DNA of 64,000 nt from Acidimicrobiales bacterium (GCA_028285495.1 JANQPB010000015.1:1-64000), one strand, 5' to 3'; shown: positions 8,442 through 16,363, counted from the stretch's first letter. The notes: generated by a model not told the origin, from the letters alone. Program-made: numbers and translations.

Positions 8442-9569
8442 CTACTCCGACACGACGGTCGGGTCGGCCTCGAGCAGGAACTCCTCGATCTCGTCGAGCA
8501 CGGCCAGGCTGTGGAGATACGACGTGCCGGCGGCGGTGTCGACCGAGTACACCTGGCCGGCCTGGACGGCCGGCAGCTCCTCCCACAGCGGGGTCTCGAC
8601 CACCGCTTCGCCCCGCGCCTCGTACAGGATCACGTCGGCCTGGAACTCCTCGAGGATCAGCTCGGGCGACACGTCGACGTAGATGTCATCGGACTGGGCC
8701 ACCGGCGGCATCGCGATGCCGAGATCGTTCGGGATGGCCGAGGTCGGGTTCGGGTTGGAGATCGAGTGGATCGAGATGCCACCCTCCCACGGGCTGGCGA
8801 TGACCAGCACCGACAGGTCCTCCGGGAGCTGGGGCTTCAACTCGTCGATGCGGGCGAGGTACGCCTCCCGCTGGGCCTCGAACTCGTCTGTGTAGCCGAC
8901 CAGCTCGGCAACGGCCCGGTGGAAGTCGTCCCTGGTCTTGTTCTCGTTCAAGGCGACCGTCGGCGCGATCTCCTGGAGCACCTCGACGTCGACGTTGTGA
9001 TACCACTCGCCGGTGTGGGCGTAGGCCAGGATCAGGTCTGGCTCCAGCTCGGTGATGACCTCGACGTTGAGCTCGGAGAACCCGCCGACCGAGGTGACCC
9101 CGCTGACGTCGTAGGCGGCGGCGGTCGGGGGATTGAACTCGCCCCCGCCCTGATCGGTCATCCCGACCAGCGGCGCCCCGAGGGCCAGGAGCGGCTCGGC
9201 ATGGCTGAACTCGTTGAAAGCGACGATCCGCTGCGGCTCGACCGGCACCTCGACCGTGCGACCGAGGTCGTCGGTGAATGGCACGGTGGCGACGGCGCCC
9301 TCGTCGGCCGGCGCCGAGGCAGAAGCCGACGCGGACGCCGATGCATCCTCGCTCGGCTCGGATGCCGATGCGGACGCGGACGCGGACGCCGATGCGGAGG
9401 ACTCCTCGGCCGGCGCCGAGGACGACGAGCTGGCGCTCCCCGAAGCCGAGGTGGCCTCATCGTCGTCGTCGCCGCAGGCCACGACGACGAGGGCGAACGC
9501 GACGAGTGCGACCAGGAGCCGCCTCGCCGTGACCCGCAAGGGTGATCCGGTGACCGATCGAGCAACCAT
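8442..9569 (-). CDS. Siderophore ABC-transporter substrate-binding lipoprotein, paralogous to the downstream regulator domain
   Basis: A 375-residue lipoprotein. I chose ATG at 9569 because GGAG lies 9 nt upstream; ATG at 9575 is too close to it. The lipobox is VVVAC (Cys32), followed by a long Ser/Ala/Glu linker. The binding domain opens with FTDDLGRTVEVP, then PQRIVAFNEFSHAEPLLALGA, LEPDLILAYA, LQEIAPTVALNE, HSISNPNP and ends with SVDTAAGTSYLHSLAVLDEI. The same landmarks occur in the same order in residues 299-580 of the divergent regulator at 9722, so the two share an ancestor. The gene is the first of a probable two-gene operon read away from the iron box. Confidence 0.88.
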   Translation of the reverse strand: MVARSVTGSPLRVTARRLLVALVAFALVVVACGDDDDEATSASGSASSSSSAPAEESSASASASASASASEPSEDASASASASASAPADEGAVATVPFTDDLGRTVEVPVEPQRIVAFNEFSHAEPLLALGAPLVGMTDQGGGEFNPPTAAAYDVSGVTSVGGFSELNVEVITELEPDLILAYAHTGEWYHNVDVEVLQEIAPTVALNENKTRDDFHRAVAELVGYTDEFEAQREAYLARIDELKPQLPEDLSVLVIASPWEGGISIHSISNPNPTSAIPNDLGIAMPPVAQSDDIYVDVSPELILEEFQADVILYEARGEAVVETPLWEELPAVQAGQVYSVDTAAGTSYLHSLAVLDEIEEFLLEADPTVVSE

Positions 9570-9693
9570 GTGCATCCACTCCGCGCCGAACTGACAAGTC
9601 ATCGATCAGTGAAGCGAAGCGGGCGGGCGGCGGGCGGCCAATCCTGGTTCTCAGCGGCCAATGTCGGGCGATAGCCATGCGACTGGTCATGTG

Positions 9694-9713
9694 TTAGGCA
9701 AACCTAATAGAAT
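9694..9713 (+). promoter_or_regulatory. Candidate DtxR/IdeR iron box with leaderless -10 box
   Basis: TTAGGCAAACCTAA at 9694-9707 matches 13 of 14 bases of the inner part of the IdeR/DtxR operator (TTAGGCTAACCTAA) and is itself an inverted repeat (TTAGG-4-CCTAA). The -10-like TAGAAT at 9708-9713 follows at once, then 8 nt, then ATG at 9722, so the plus-strand transcript is probably leaderless. The box lies between divergent siderophore-binding and regulator genes, where iron control of both directions would be expected. Confidence 0.7.
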
Positions 9714-9721
9714 CACCATCC

Positions 9722-11464
9722 ATGGACGGGCGCCGCGGCCACCCCTGCGTCGATGGCGCAGCTCTCCGGGTATCGCTGCCCCCGCACCGCTTCCCGGGCA
9801 CGCCCGAGCGCCCGGTCGCCGAGCGCCACCGGCTGTTGTGGTCCGTCGAAGGCGCCGTGTGGATCGAGGTCGACGGCTCCCCTGCCATCGTCGGACCCCG
9901 CAGCGCGCTGTGGGTGCCCGCTCACCAGCGTCTGACCGACATCGGCGACGGACCGCTGATCCGGGCGACCTTCGAGCCGGACGACTGGTCCGGGCTGCCG
10001 ACCGCACCGATGCTGGTCGCCCTCGACGACGTGCTGGCGGCCAGCCTGACCAACTTCCCCGAGCTCGGCCACGGTCCCGTCGCCGACGCCGTCATCGACG
10101 TCATCGCCGACCGCATCGGCCAGGCCATGTCTCGTCGACCGAGCCAGCCGCCGTTCCCCATGGACCCGTCGGCGCGCCGGGTGGCCGAGGCCATTGCCGC
10201 CGACCCGGCCGACCGTCGCAGCCTCGACGCCTGGGCCGAGGCCGAGGCGACGAGCACCCGGACGCTCCGCCGGCGCTTCCTGTGCGAGACGGGCCTGACC
10301 TTCAGCGCATGGTCGTCGGCCGTCAGGATGCAGCACGCCCGGGCACTCCTGGCCGACGGCGTGACGCCATCGATCGCGGCGAGCCGGTGCGGCTACCGCA
10401 CCAGCAAGGCCCTCAAACAGGCCCTGCGAGCGGCGGAGACCGACGGCGTGACCCTCCCCGGCTCCGACGGTGACACCGGTCCCGCCGGCGATCCTCCGGC
10501 CGGCACCGGACGACCGGGTGAGCGGCCGATCCTGCCGACGGGGCCGACCGGGTCGACGGCCGGTGGTCGACCGCGGGCCGGTCACGCCGGGCCCCTGATC
10601 CGTCGCCGGCGGCGAACCCGGGTGTTCACCGATGCGCTTGGTCGGGACGTCTCGGTGCCCCGCAACCCCACCCGGGTCGCGGCGCTGCACGACTTCACGA
10701 TCGGCGAGCCGCTGCTGGCGATCGGCGCCACCGTCGTGGCCATGGCCGGAGACCGCGACGAGCGGGGCTGGCACGCTCCGATCGCCGATCGACACGACCT
10801 CGATGCGGTGGTCATGACCGGTGCGGGCGACTCCCCCGACCTCGACACGCTGCGCGACCTCGAGCCCGATCTGATCATCGCCTATGCATGGGACGGGCGC
10901 ACCCTGCCCGGCGTCGACATCGAACGGCTCCAACACATCGCGCCCACCGTCGCCTTCGACGAATCGCAGCCTCGGAGCGCCCACCTGTGCGACCTCGCCG
11001 CCCTGGTGAATCGGAGCGACGAGCTCGACCGCCAACGCCGGGACTATGCGGCTGCGGTGACCGCGCTGGCCGACCGGCTCCCGACCGTCGCTCGCCGGCG
11101 CCTGTACGCCTCCCTGGTGGTCGAGGACGCGGTGATGAGCTTCCACTCGCGGGTCAACCCGAACCCGATCGCCCGAGCCCTGCGGAATCTCGAGCTGCCC
11201 GTCTCCCCCGTCACGGACCGGGCCAAGCTCTACGTCCAGCTCGACGATGCCGGCCAACTCACCGCGCTCGACGAGCCCGACGTGCTGCTCATCGAGTCAC
11301 GAAGCAACAACCCGACCGCCGTCCAACGCTGGAGCGAGCTCCAGGCCGTCGCCGCCGGCCGGGTGTTCGAGGTCGAGACACCGGCCGGGATCTCCTATCG
11401 CTCCGGTCTCGGCGCGCTCGACGCCATCGGGTCAGCGCTGCTCGGCATCGCCGACGCCGCCTGA
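9722..11464 (+). CDS. AraC-family regulator fused to a siderophore-binding domain
   Basis: A 580-residue three-part protein without a signal peptide or membrane segment, so cytoplasmic. Residues about 30-105 resemble the AraC cupin (LLWSVEGAVWIEVDG, SALWVPAHQ). Residues about 145-240 are two helix-turn-helix units (SLDAWAEAEATSTRTLRRRF and IAASRCGYRTSKALKQAL). A Gly/Pro/Arg-rich linker follows to about 298. Residues 299-580 are a complete FecB/TroA-type binding domain (FTDALGRDVSVP, FTIGEPLLAIGA, LEPDLIIAYA, LQHIAPTVAFDE, AGISYRSGLGALD). Bacillus subtilis Btr, which activates siderophore uptake when its fused domain binds bacillibactin, is a known precedent for the logic. I infer that this protein senses imported ferric siderophore and controls the divergent lipoprotein operon. 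Confidence 0.85.
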   Translation: MDGRRGHPCVDGAALRVSLPPHRFPGTPERPVAERHRLLWSVEGAVWIEVDGSPAIVGPRSALWVPAHQRLTDIGDGPLIRATFEPDDWSGLPTAPMLVALDDVLAASLTNFPELGHGPVADAVIDVIADRIGQAMSRRPSQPPFPMDPSARRVAEAIAADPADRRSLDAWAEAEATSTRTLRRRFLCETGLTFSAWSSAVRMQHARALLADGVTPSIAASRCGYRTSKALKQALRAAETDGVTLPGSDGDTGPAGDPPAGTGRPGERPILPTGPTGSTAGGRPRAGHAGPLIRRRRRTRVFTDALGRDVSVPRNPTRVAALHDFTIGEPLLAIGATVVAMAGDRDERGWHAPIADRHDLDAVVMTGAGDSPDLDTLRDLEPDLIIAYAWDGRTLPGVDIERLQHIAPTVAFDESQPRSAHLCDLAALVNRSDELDRQRRDYAAAVTALADRLPTVARRRLYASLVVEDAVMSFHSRVNPNPIARALRNLELPVSPVTDRAKLYVQLDDAGQLTALDEPDVLLIESRSNNPTAVQRWSELQAVAAGRVFEVETPAGISYRSGLGALDAIGSALLGIADAA

Positions 11465-11555
11465 TCGCCGGCGGCCACCCGGGCAGGTGGCGGACCTCCC
11501 CCGGGCTCCAACGGGTGCTCGGGCTGGTGGCGACCGGCGACCTCGCCCCCAACCT

Positions 11556-11765
11556 TCCATCGCCCTCGTGGCCAAGGACTTCGGCTACCTGGAGGCGCTG
11601 GCCACCGACGTCGACGCCGAGACGCCGCCGGCCGGGGCGGCGGCTGCCGTCTTCCGGGTGGGGGCGGCCGGACCCCAAGCCGACCTCGACATCGCCGGCA
11701 TCGCCGACCGCTACCCGACCGCCGCCGACGACCGGGCCTGGCCGGCAGGTGCGGCGCCGAGCTGA
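11556..11765 (+). pseudogene. Remnant of a hydroxyisobutyrate-dehydrogenase-like gene (C-terminal end only)
   Basis: In the 313-bp gap between the regulator and the polymerase gene, one frame reads LVAKDFGYLEALATD, then AAAAVFRVGAAGPQADLDIAGIADRY. It resembles the C-terminal helical end of 3-hydroxyisobutyrate dehydrogenase-type enzymes (KDLxxxxxxA, then GxxxxDxSxv). There is no start codon, Rossmann domain or catalytic lysine region upstream; the preceding frame is non-protein-like. I read it as a degraded gene end, which also marks an old deletion or rearrangement point. The family call is tentative. Confidence 0.45.
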
Positions 11766-11777
11766 CAACATGGCGGG

Positions 11778-12686
11778 GTGAGGGTCTCCAGCCCCGACAA
11801 GCTCCTGTTCCCGGCCGACGGCATCACCAAGGCCGACGTCGTGGCCCACTACCAGCGGGTCGGCGAGGCGATGGTCGACCTCGTGGCCGGGCGTCCTCTC
11901 ACCCTGCAGCGCTTTCCCCGTGGCATCGAGGCCAAGGGATTCATGCAGAAGAACGCGGCCGACCACTTCCCGCCCTCGATCCGCCGCCTCCCGGTCCCGA
12001 AGCGGGGAGGCGGCGAGACGATCTACCCCGTCGTCGACCGGGCCGACGATCTCGCCTACCTGGCCAACCAGAACACGATCACGTTCCACATGTGGACGTC
12101 GTCGGCCGACCATCCCGGTCGACCGGACTGGCTCGTCATCGACCTCGACCCCGAAGCCGGCGATGCGGACGCAGCCAGGGCCGCAACCAGTACGGTCGGC
12201 GACGTGCTCCGCTCGTTCGAGCTCGACGGCCTGCCGCTGGCCACCGGTTCGAAGGGCTTCCACGTGTGGGTGCCGCTGGCCTCGATCGACGGGGGGTTCG
12301 GCACGGTCGCCCTCGCCTCCCGAGCCCTGGCCGGGCTGGCGGTCGCCGCCGCCCCGGACGACCTCACCACCGAGTTCCTCAAGCGCAACCGGAAGGGTCG
12401 GGTGTTCGTCGACTGGCTCCGCAACGGGCCGACGGCCACCGTCGTCGTGCCCTACTCCCTCCGACCGCGACCGGGGGCGCCGGTGGCGACCCCGGTCGCC
12501 TGGGACGAGTTGGCCACCACCGATCCGGACGGCTGGCGGATCGACACGATCGGCGACCACGAGCCACCGCCGATGCCGGCGCCCCAGAACCTGCCCGTCG
12601 AGGCCATCGAGCGGGCGGCGAGAGCGGCGGGCGTCGACCTCGACACCCCCCACGACCGGTTCGGGCGGGACCGCTCCGGTCCCTGA
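11778..12686 (+). CDS. Stand-alone LigD-type primase-polymerase (PolDom)
   Basis: A 302-residue protein from GTG at 11778. It matches the LigD polymerase domain from end to end: SSPDKLLFP near the start, LQRFPRGIEAKGFMQKN, the TFHMWTSSADHPGRPDWLVIDLDPE segment with the two metal-binding aspartates of DxD type, ATGSKGFHVWVPL, FLKRNRKGRVFVDWLRN and the VVPYSLRPRPGAPVATPV signature. PolDom proteins add ribo- or deoxynucleotides during non-homologous end joining, usually with Ku and a ligase. Neither a ligase domain nor a ku gene is in the window, so it is the split, single-domain form common in Actinomycetota. Confidence 0.92.
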   Translation: MRVSSPDKLLFPADGITKADVVAHYQRVGEAMVDLVAGRPLTLQRFPRGIEAKGFMQKNAADHFPPSIRRLPVPKRGGGETIYPVVDRADDLAYLANQNTITFHMWTSSADHPGRPDWLVIDLDPEAGDADAARAATSTVGDVLRSFELDGLPLATGSKGFHVWVPLASIDGGFGTVALASRALAGLAVAAAPDDLTTEFLKRNRKGRVFVDWLRNGPTATVVVPYSLRPRPGAPVATPVAWDELATTDPDGWRIDTIGDHEPPPMPAPQNLPVEAIERAARAAGVDLDTPHDRFGRDRSGP

Positions 12687-12720
12687 CCGCCGAGCGACCG
12701 TCGCGGCGCGACGGACGGCC

Positions 12721-13437
12721 TCACCGGGTGGCCGCAGTCGCCGCCAGCCGTGGCGCCGACACGCCGAATCGCTGCCGCAGCTCGTCGAGCGGGGTGTCCA
12801 GCTCGTCCTCCCACACCGTGAAGTGGAGGTTGTCGCTCGCCCGACCGAGCACCCAGCCGTCGACCAGGGCATCCATCGCCTTGGTGGTCGACCCCGGGCT
12901 GACGAACGCCAGGTGGGCGGTCGTGACCGCCACCCGCATGGCGTGATAGGGGAAGCGGAGCTGGGCGAAGTGGAACCCGGCCTGGGCCAGCTCGCCCAGC
13001 GGCTTGGAGCTGAACCCGGTCATGACGTGCAGGAAGTCGTGGATCTGGAAGCCCCGGACGATGGCGTAGCTCAGGTCGTCCGGAAGGCGGTCGAGGGTGC
13101 CGGACGACTGCAGCTGCTCGTTGAACGCCCGGTAGTTGCGGGCGAGGTTCTCCTCGAGGCCGTTGTCGACGATGAAGCGGCGATAGCCGTCGCCGAGGGT
13201 GCCGGGGGTGCAGCGCTCGAGGTCGGCCACGGCCAGCGGCTCGGCCAGGAACCGACGGTCGAGGAAGTCGCGGGACCCGGGAATGGACAACAGCTCCCGA
13301 TGGTAGGCCTCGATCACCTCGGCCGGTGCCGCCTCCCACCAGTCGTGGAAGAGGAGGTAGACGCCGTAGTCGAAGGGGCGGTCGACGGCGGTGAGGAACT
13401 TCTCGGCGAAGTCTCGATCGACGATGGGCTCGGTCAT
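12721..13437 (-). CDS. COQ4-like protein
   Basis: A 238-residue soluble protein from ATG at 13437 with GGGAG 8 nt upstream. It carries the COQ4 metal motif HDxxH-x11-E intact: HDFLHVMTG, eleven residues after the second His, then Glu in GELAQAGF. COQ4 acts in ubiquinone assembly in eukaryotes and proteobacteria, where it is reported to work on the quinone head group. Actinomycetota normally make menaquinone, so the role here is open. The promoter region holds a striking palindrome at 13485-13498. The gene is followed tail-to-tail by the polymerase gene with a 34-bp gap. Confidence 0.8.
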   Translation of the reverse strand: MTEPIVDRDFAEKFLTAVDRPFDYGVYLLFHDWWEAAPAEVIEAYHRELLSIPGSRDFLDRRFLAEPLAVADLERCTPGTLGDGYRRFIVDNGLEENLARNYRAFNEQLQSSGTLDRLPDDLSYAIVRGFQIHDFLHVMTGFSSKPLGELAQAGFHFAQLRFPYHAMRVAVTTAHLAFVSPGSTTKAMDALVDGWVLGRASDNLHFTVWEDELDTPLDELRQRFGVSAPRLAATAATR

Positions 13438-13469
13438 GGATCAGCTCCCGGATCACTCGTTCCGGGACC

Positions 13470-13498
13470 ACCCTAATCGATTAATTGAACGCGTTCAA
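13470..13498 (-). promoter_or_regulatory. Promoter with KstR-type palindrome upstream of the COQ4-like gene
   Basis: On the minus strand TTGAAC (-35), 17 nt and TAGGGT (-10) precede ATG at 13437. The -35 box is one half of the perfect 14-bp palindrome TTGAACGCGTTCAA (13485-13498), which fits the mycobacterial KstR operator pattern TnnAACnnGTTnnA at every fixed position. A second palindrome, TAATCGATTA, sits at 13474-13483. The first palindrome also contains the stop codon of the upstream patatin gene. Confidence 0.55.
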
Positions 13499-14385
13499 AC
13501 AATCGTGCCGATCGCCTTCTTCACCGCCCGGTCGAGGGCCAGACAGGTCTCGACGACCTGGGCCCTGGCCGCCGCCACGATGGCGGGCCCGGCCTCTGGT
13601 CGGGTGCGGGGATAGCCGCTGGCCAGCTCCATCAGCCCAATCGTCGGCTCGACGACCAGCACCTCGGCGCCGGCCCGGCGGAGGCGGGCGACCTCCCGCC
13701 GAAGCTGCCGCCGGGCCCGCAAGCGGATCGGGCCCCGCCCTGGCCGGGTCATCGGCGAGGCGATCAGCACCAGATCGGGTGGGTCGTCGAGCAGGAGATC
13801 GGCGTGTGTGGCCGAGGCCACCGCCCCGTCGACGAATCGCTCGCCGTCGATCTCCTTCGGCTGGAACAGGCCGGGCACCGCCGAGGTCGCCTCGACCGCA
13901 TCGCTGAGGTCGATGTCGGTCCGGTCACGCCCGAAGACGACGACCCGCCCGTCGCCGAGCCGCACGCTCGGCATCCAGAGGTTGGGTGGCCAGGCGTCGA
14001 GGCTCCCGGTCGGGAAGCGACGAAGCGGCCAGGTCGGGAAGGCACCGGCGGGGACCAGACCGATCAGCCCGACGGCGCCGCCGCGCCGGATCATGCCAGG
14101 CGACTGCGGCCGGAGGAGTCGTGACACCCGCCTGGTCTCGCCCATCGAGTGGCGCATCTCGGTCCGCTGCCGGTCGGACATCGGCTCGGTGATCGAGGCC
14201 AGCACGGCCTCGGCGTCGTTGCCGGCGAGAACCGAGGCGGCGATGGCACCACCGGCGGAGGTGCCGATGACGCGATCGGCATCGGCCAGGCCGCAACCCG
14301 TCGCCTCGACGATCCCCTCGATGACCCCGAGGTGATAGGCCCAACCGATCGAGCCGCCGGCGCCGAGGACGAGCCCGACGGTCAT
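13495..14385 (-). CDS. Patatin-like phospholipase
   Basis: A 296-residue hydrolase. I start it at ATG 14385 (MTVGLVLGAGG), which places the oxyanion-loop glycines at the usual distance from the N-terminus; GTG at 14430 would add 15 residues. The glycine-rich loop is GAGGSIGWAYHLG, the nucleophile elbow is GTSAGG (GxSxG) and the catalytic aspartate is in VDGAVAS (DGA/G motif). Patatins use this Ser-Asp dyad to cleave acyl groups from phospholipids or other lipids. There is no signal peptide. Its stop codon lies within the promoter palindrome of the COQ4-like gene. Confidence 0.88.
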   Translation of the reverse strand: MTVGLVLGAGGSIGWAYHLGVIEGIVEATGCGLADADRVIGTSAGGAIAASVLAGNDAEAVLASITEPMSDRQRTEMRHSMGETRRVSRLLRPQSPGMIRRGGAVGLIGLVPAGAFPTWPLRRFPTGSLDAWPPNLWMPSVRLGDGRVVVFGRDRTDIDLSDAVEATSAVPGLFQPKEIDGERFVDGAVASATHADLLLDDPPDLVLIASPMTRPGRGPIRLRARRQLRREVARLRRAGAEVLVVEPTIGLMELASGYPRTRPEAGPAIVAAARAQVVETCLALDRAVKKAIGTIV

Positions 14386-14444
14386 GGCGCCAGCCCGTTC
14401 GGACGTCGCTGCTCGTGGCCGATCATCCACTCACTCTAGCCGCT

Positions 14445-14474
14445 TCTCGATACGTTTCGGATCGTTTATCGAGA
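14445..14474. promoter_or_regulatory. Inverted repeat between divergent patatin and ferric-reductase-like genes
   Basis: TCTCGATA at 14445-14452 and TATCGAGA at 14467-14474 form perfect 8-bp arms around a 14-nt centre that contains two CGTTT steps. The position between two divergent genes and the TetR-like size suggest an operator. Confidence 0.5.
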
Positions 14475-14590
14475 CGGGGGGCGGGCCTCACGGCGAGTCG
14501 GCCGCCAGACGAGACGGATACTCCCCTCGGAGTAGCGGCGAACTCACCTCGGCCGATGGCAGCGGCGGCCGGTCGACGGACGATCGACCC

Positions 14591-15274
14591 ATGCCACGAC
14601 CGATCTGGAATCGCTTCAGCCTCCCGCAGCTGGTCGTCCTGACCCTCGCCACGATCGCCCCACTCGTGATCGCCGGCGTCGTCGGCGCGAGGCTGGCCGG
14701 GCTCGTCACCACGGCCACGATGCTCGACGTCGCCATCGCCGCCGGCGAGAACCCGGGCATGGTCACGTTCGGCGCCATGTTCCTGGCCTCGCCCGTCCAG
14801 TGGCTGACCGGTCGGAGCCAGGTCCGGGTCCGCAAGTACCTCGGGATCGCGTTCGCGCTCCTGGCGATCAGCAACGGCGCCATGTTCGGCGTCGAGCGCG
14901 GCGTGGCCGCCGCCATCGGCGCACCGTTCCTCATCGCCGGCTCGATCGCGCTGGCCATCACCATGCCGCTGTTGCTCACGAGCTCGCGCCTCGCCATGCG
15001 ACGCCTCGGCCTGCGACGCTGGCGCCTCCTGCACCGGGGCACGTACCTCGTCGCCGCCGCCCTCCTGCTGCACGTCGTCCTGATCCCCGACATCGGGATC
15101 GGGTTCGCCATGATCTCGGCCGGATTCGCCGCCCGGCTCCCACCGGTCCGCCGGCGGCTCGAGCGACCCGACTCACGCCGCCGGCGTCGGGGAGCGACCG
15201 ACGGCCGAACCGGTGGCGATCAGGCGACGTCGCCCGGGTCGTGGATGCGACCGGCCGTGGCCAGGTCGAAGTAG
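14591..15274 (+). CDS. Ferric-reductase-like transmembrane protein (MsrQ/YedZ-like), one heme ligand missing
   Basis: A 227-residue membrane protein with about five to six hydrophobic helices, from ATG at 14591. The order of helices and loops follows the ferric-reductase-like domain: PVQWLTG, then RKYLGIAFALLAIS, then WRLLHRGTYLVAAALLLHVVL. The last segment keeps two histidines that bind heme in this fold. In the earlier helix, where relatives have His after RRxLGL, this protein reads ISNGAMF with no His. Heme binding may therefore be altered or lost. The last 55 bp overlap the convergent gene at 15220. Confidence 0.65.
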   Translation: MPRPIWNRFSLPQLVVLTLATIAPLVIAGVVGARLAGLVTTATMLDVAIAAGENPGMVTFGAMFLASPVQWLTGRSQVRVRKYLGIAFALLAISNGAMFGVERGVAAAIGAPFLIAGSIALAITMPLLLTSSRLAMRRLGLRRWRLLHRGTYLVAAALLLHVVLIPDIGIGFAMISAGFAARLPPVRRRLERPDSRRRRRGATDGRTGGDQATSPGSWMRPAVARSK

Positions 15275-15609
15275 TCGCGCCAGACGGCGATGCGACCATC
15301 GACGACCTCGAACACGCCGACGACCGGCAGCTCGCGCCAGCCGTGGTCGAGGCGATGACGGTCGAGCCGCTCGACGAACACGGTCGACCCGGCGGCGGCC
15401 TGCCGGAGCAGCTGGAACTCGTTCTCGTGGATCGGGGCGAAGAACGGTTCGAGCACCTCCCGGACGCCGCCGTGGCCATCGACCGAGCCCATGGGGATGT
15501 TGGTGTACTCGACGTCGTCGGCCAGGAGGGCAAGGGCCGCATCCCAGTCCATGGCCTCGAAGGCGGTCAGGAACGCCTGGACCACCTCGGCAGGATCGTG
15601 CTCGCTCAT
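15220..15609 (-). CDS. Limonene-1,2-epoxide-hydrolase-like protein
   Basis: A 129-residue SnoaL/cystatin-like-fold protein. ATG at 15609 has AAGGAG 6 nt upstream. It opens with PAEVVQAFLTAFEAMDWDAAL and carries the limonene-epoxide-hydrolase catalytic pattern: ERLDRH gives the Arg-x-Asp pair and WRDYFD gives the second Asp, which in the Rhodococcus enzyme activate water to open the epoxide. The conserved VVGVFEVVDGRIAVW strand pair lies between them. The natural epoxide is unknown. It is read in the same direction as the TetR gene upstream, 88 bp away. Confidence 0.8.
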   Translation of the reverse strand: MSEHDPAEVVQAFLTAFEAMDWDAALALLADDVEYTNIPMGSVDGHGGVREVLEPFFAPIHENEFQLLRQAAAGSTVFVERLDRHRLDHGWRELPVVGVFEVVDGRIAVWRDYFDLATAGRIHDPGDVA

Positions 15610-15697
15610 CGTTGACTCCTTCGGCCGCCGGTCGATCGGAATCACCGACCTCCGACTTGTAGTGATCACTGCAAACTAGTTGCAGCGACCACTACAA

Positions 15698-16318
15698 TCA
15701 AGGCCCCGAACCGATGGCGTCGATGTCGGCCGCAACGGATCGGGCCAGCGTCCGGAGCCGAGTGCGGTAGGCGTCGACCGACGGCCCATCGGCCCGGAAC
15801 CCCTGCGGCGCCAGCCGGAGCAGCTCGATCCAGACGTTGCGCTGGTCCACCACCGCCCGTGAACGACCCGGCACCTCCCGGCGCAGGTGGGCGGCCAGAG
15901 CGGCCCACAGCCGATTGACCTCCTCGCCGACGGCCTCGGCCAGGGCGGCCTCCTTGCGCCCGACCAGCTCGTCGATGTGGGGCGAGGCCGCCATCCGCTC
16001 CCACAGGTCGCCCTCGTAGCGCTGGAGCAGACCGTCGAGCCGCTCGACGGTGGCGACCGGCCGGGCCAGCGCATCGAGCGCACGGTCGACGTGCTCGGCG
16101 AACAGCTTGACGAAGGCCGATGCGAAGATGTGGTCCTTGTCCCGGAAGTACTGGTAGAGGGCCGGACGGGAGACGTCGGCTGCGGCCGCGATGTTCGCCA
16201 TCGACGTGCCGGCGTAGCCCCGCTGTGAGAACTCCTCGATGGCCGCGGCGAGGATCGACGAGATGCGGGCATCGCCACGGCTGGTCCGCTCGGGCGTCGA
16301 CAGGAGCTCGGAGGCCAC
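15698..16318 (-). CDS. TetR-family transcriptional regulator
   Basis: A 206-residue regulator from GTG at 16318 with AAGGTGG just upstream. The N-terminal helix-turn-helix is clear (RISSILAAAIEEFSQRGYAGTSMANIAAAADVSRPALYQYFRDKDHIF). The C-terminal ligand domain is helical and not informative about the ligand. It diverges from an F420-dependent oxidoreductase, and the 114-bp gap contains two palindromes with the same half-site, so autoregulation and control of the oxidoreductase are likely. Confidence 0.9.
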   Translation of the reverse strand: MASELLSTPERTSRGDARISSILAAAIEEFSQRGYAGTSMANIAAAADVSRPALYQYFRDKDHIFASAFVKLFAEHVDRALDALARPVATVERLDGLLQRYEGDLWERMAASPHIDELVGRKEAALAEAVGEEVNRLWAALAAHLRREVPGRSRAVVDQRNVWIELLRLAPQGFRADGPSVDAYRTRLRTLARSVAADIDAIGSGP

Positions 16319-16328
16319 GGGACCACCT

Positions 16329-16352
16329 TGACACATCTGAGCGAATGTGTCA
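16329..16352. promoter_or_regulatory. TetR operator candidate 1
   Basis: Perfect 8-bp inverted repeat TGACACAT / ATGTGTCA around an 8-nt centre, 10 bp upstream of the TetR start codon. Confidence 0.7.
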
Positions 16353-16363
16353 GGTTTTGTTTG

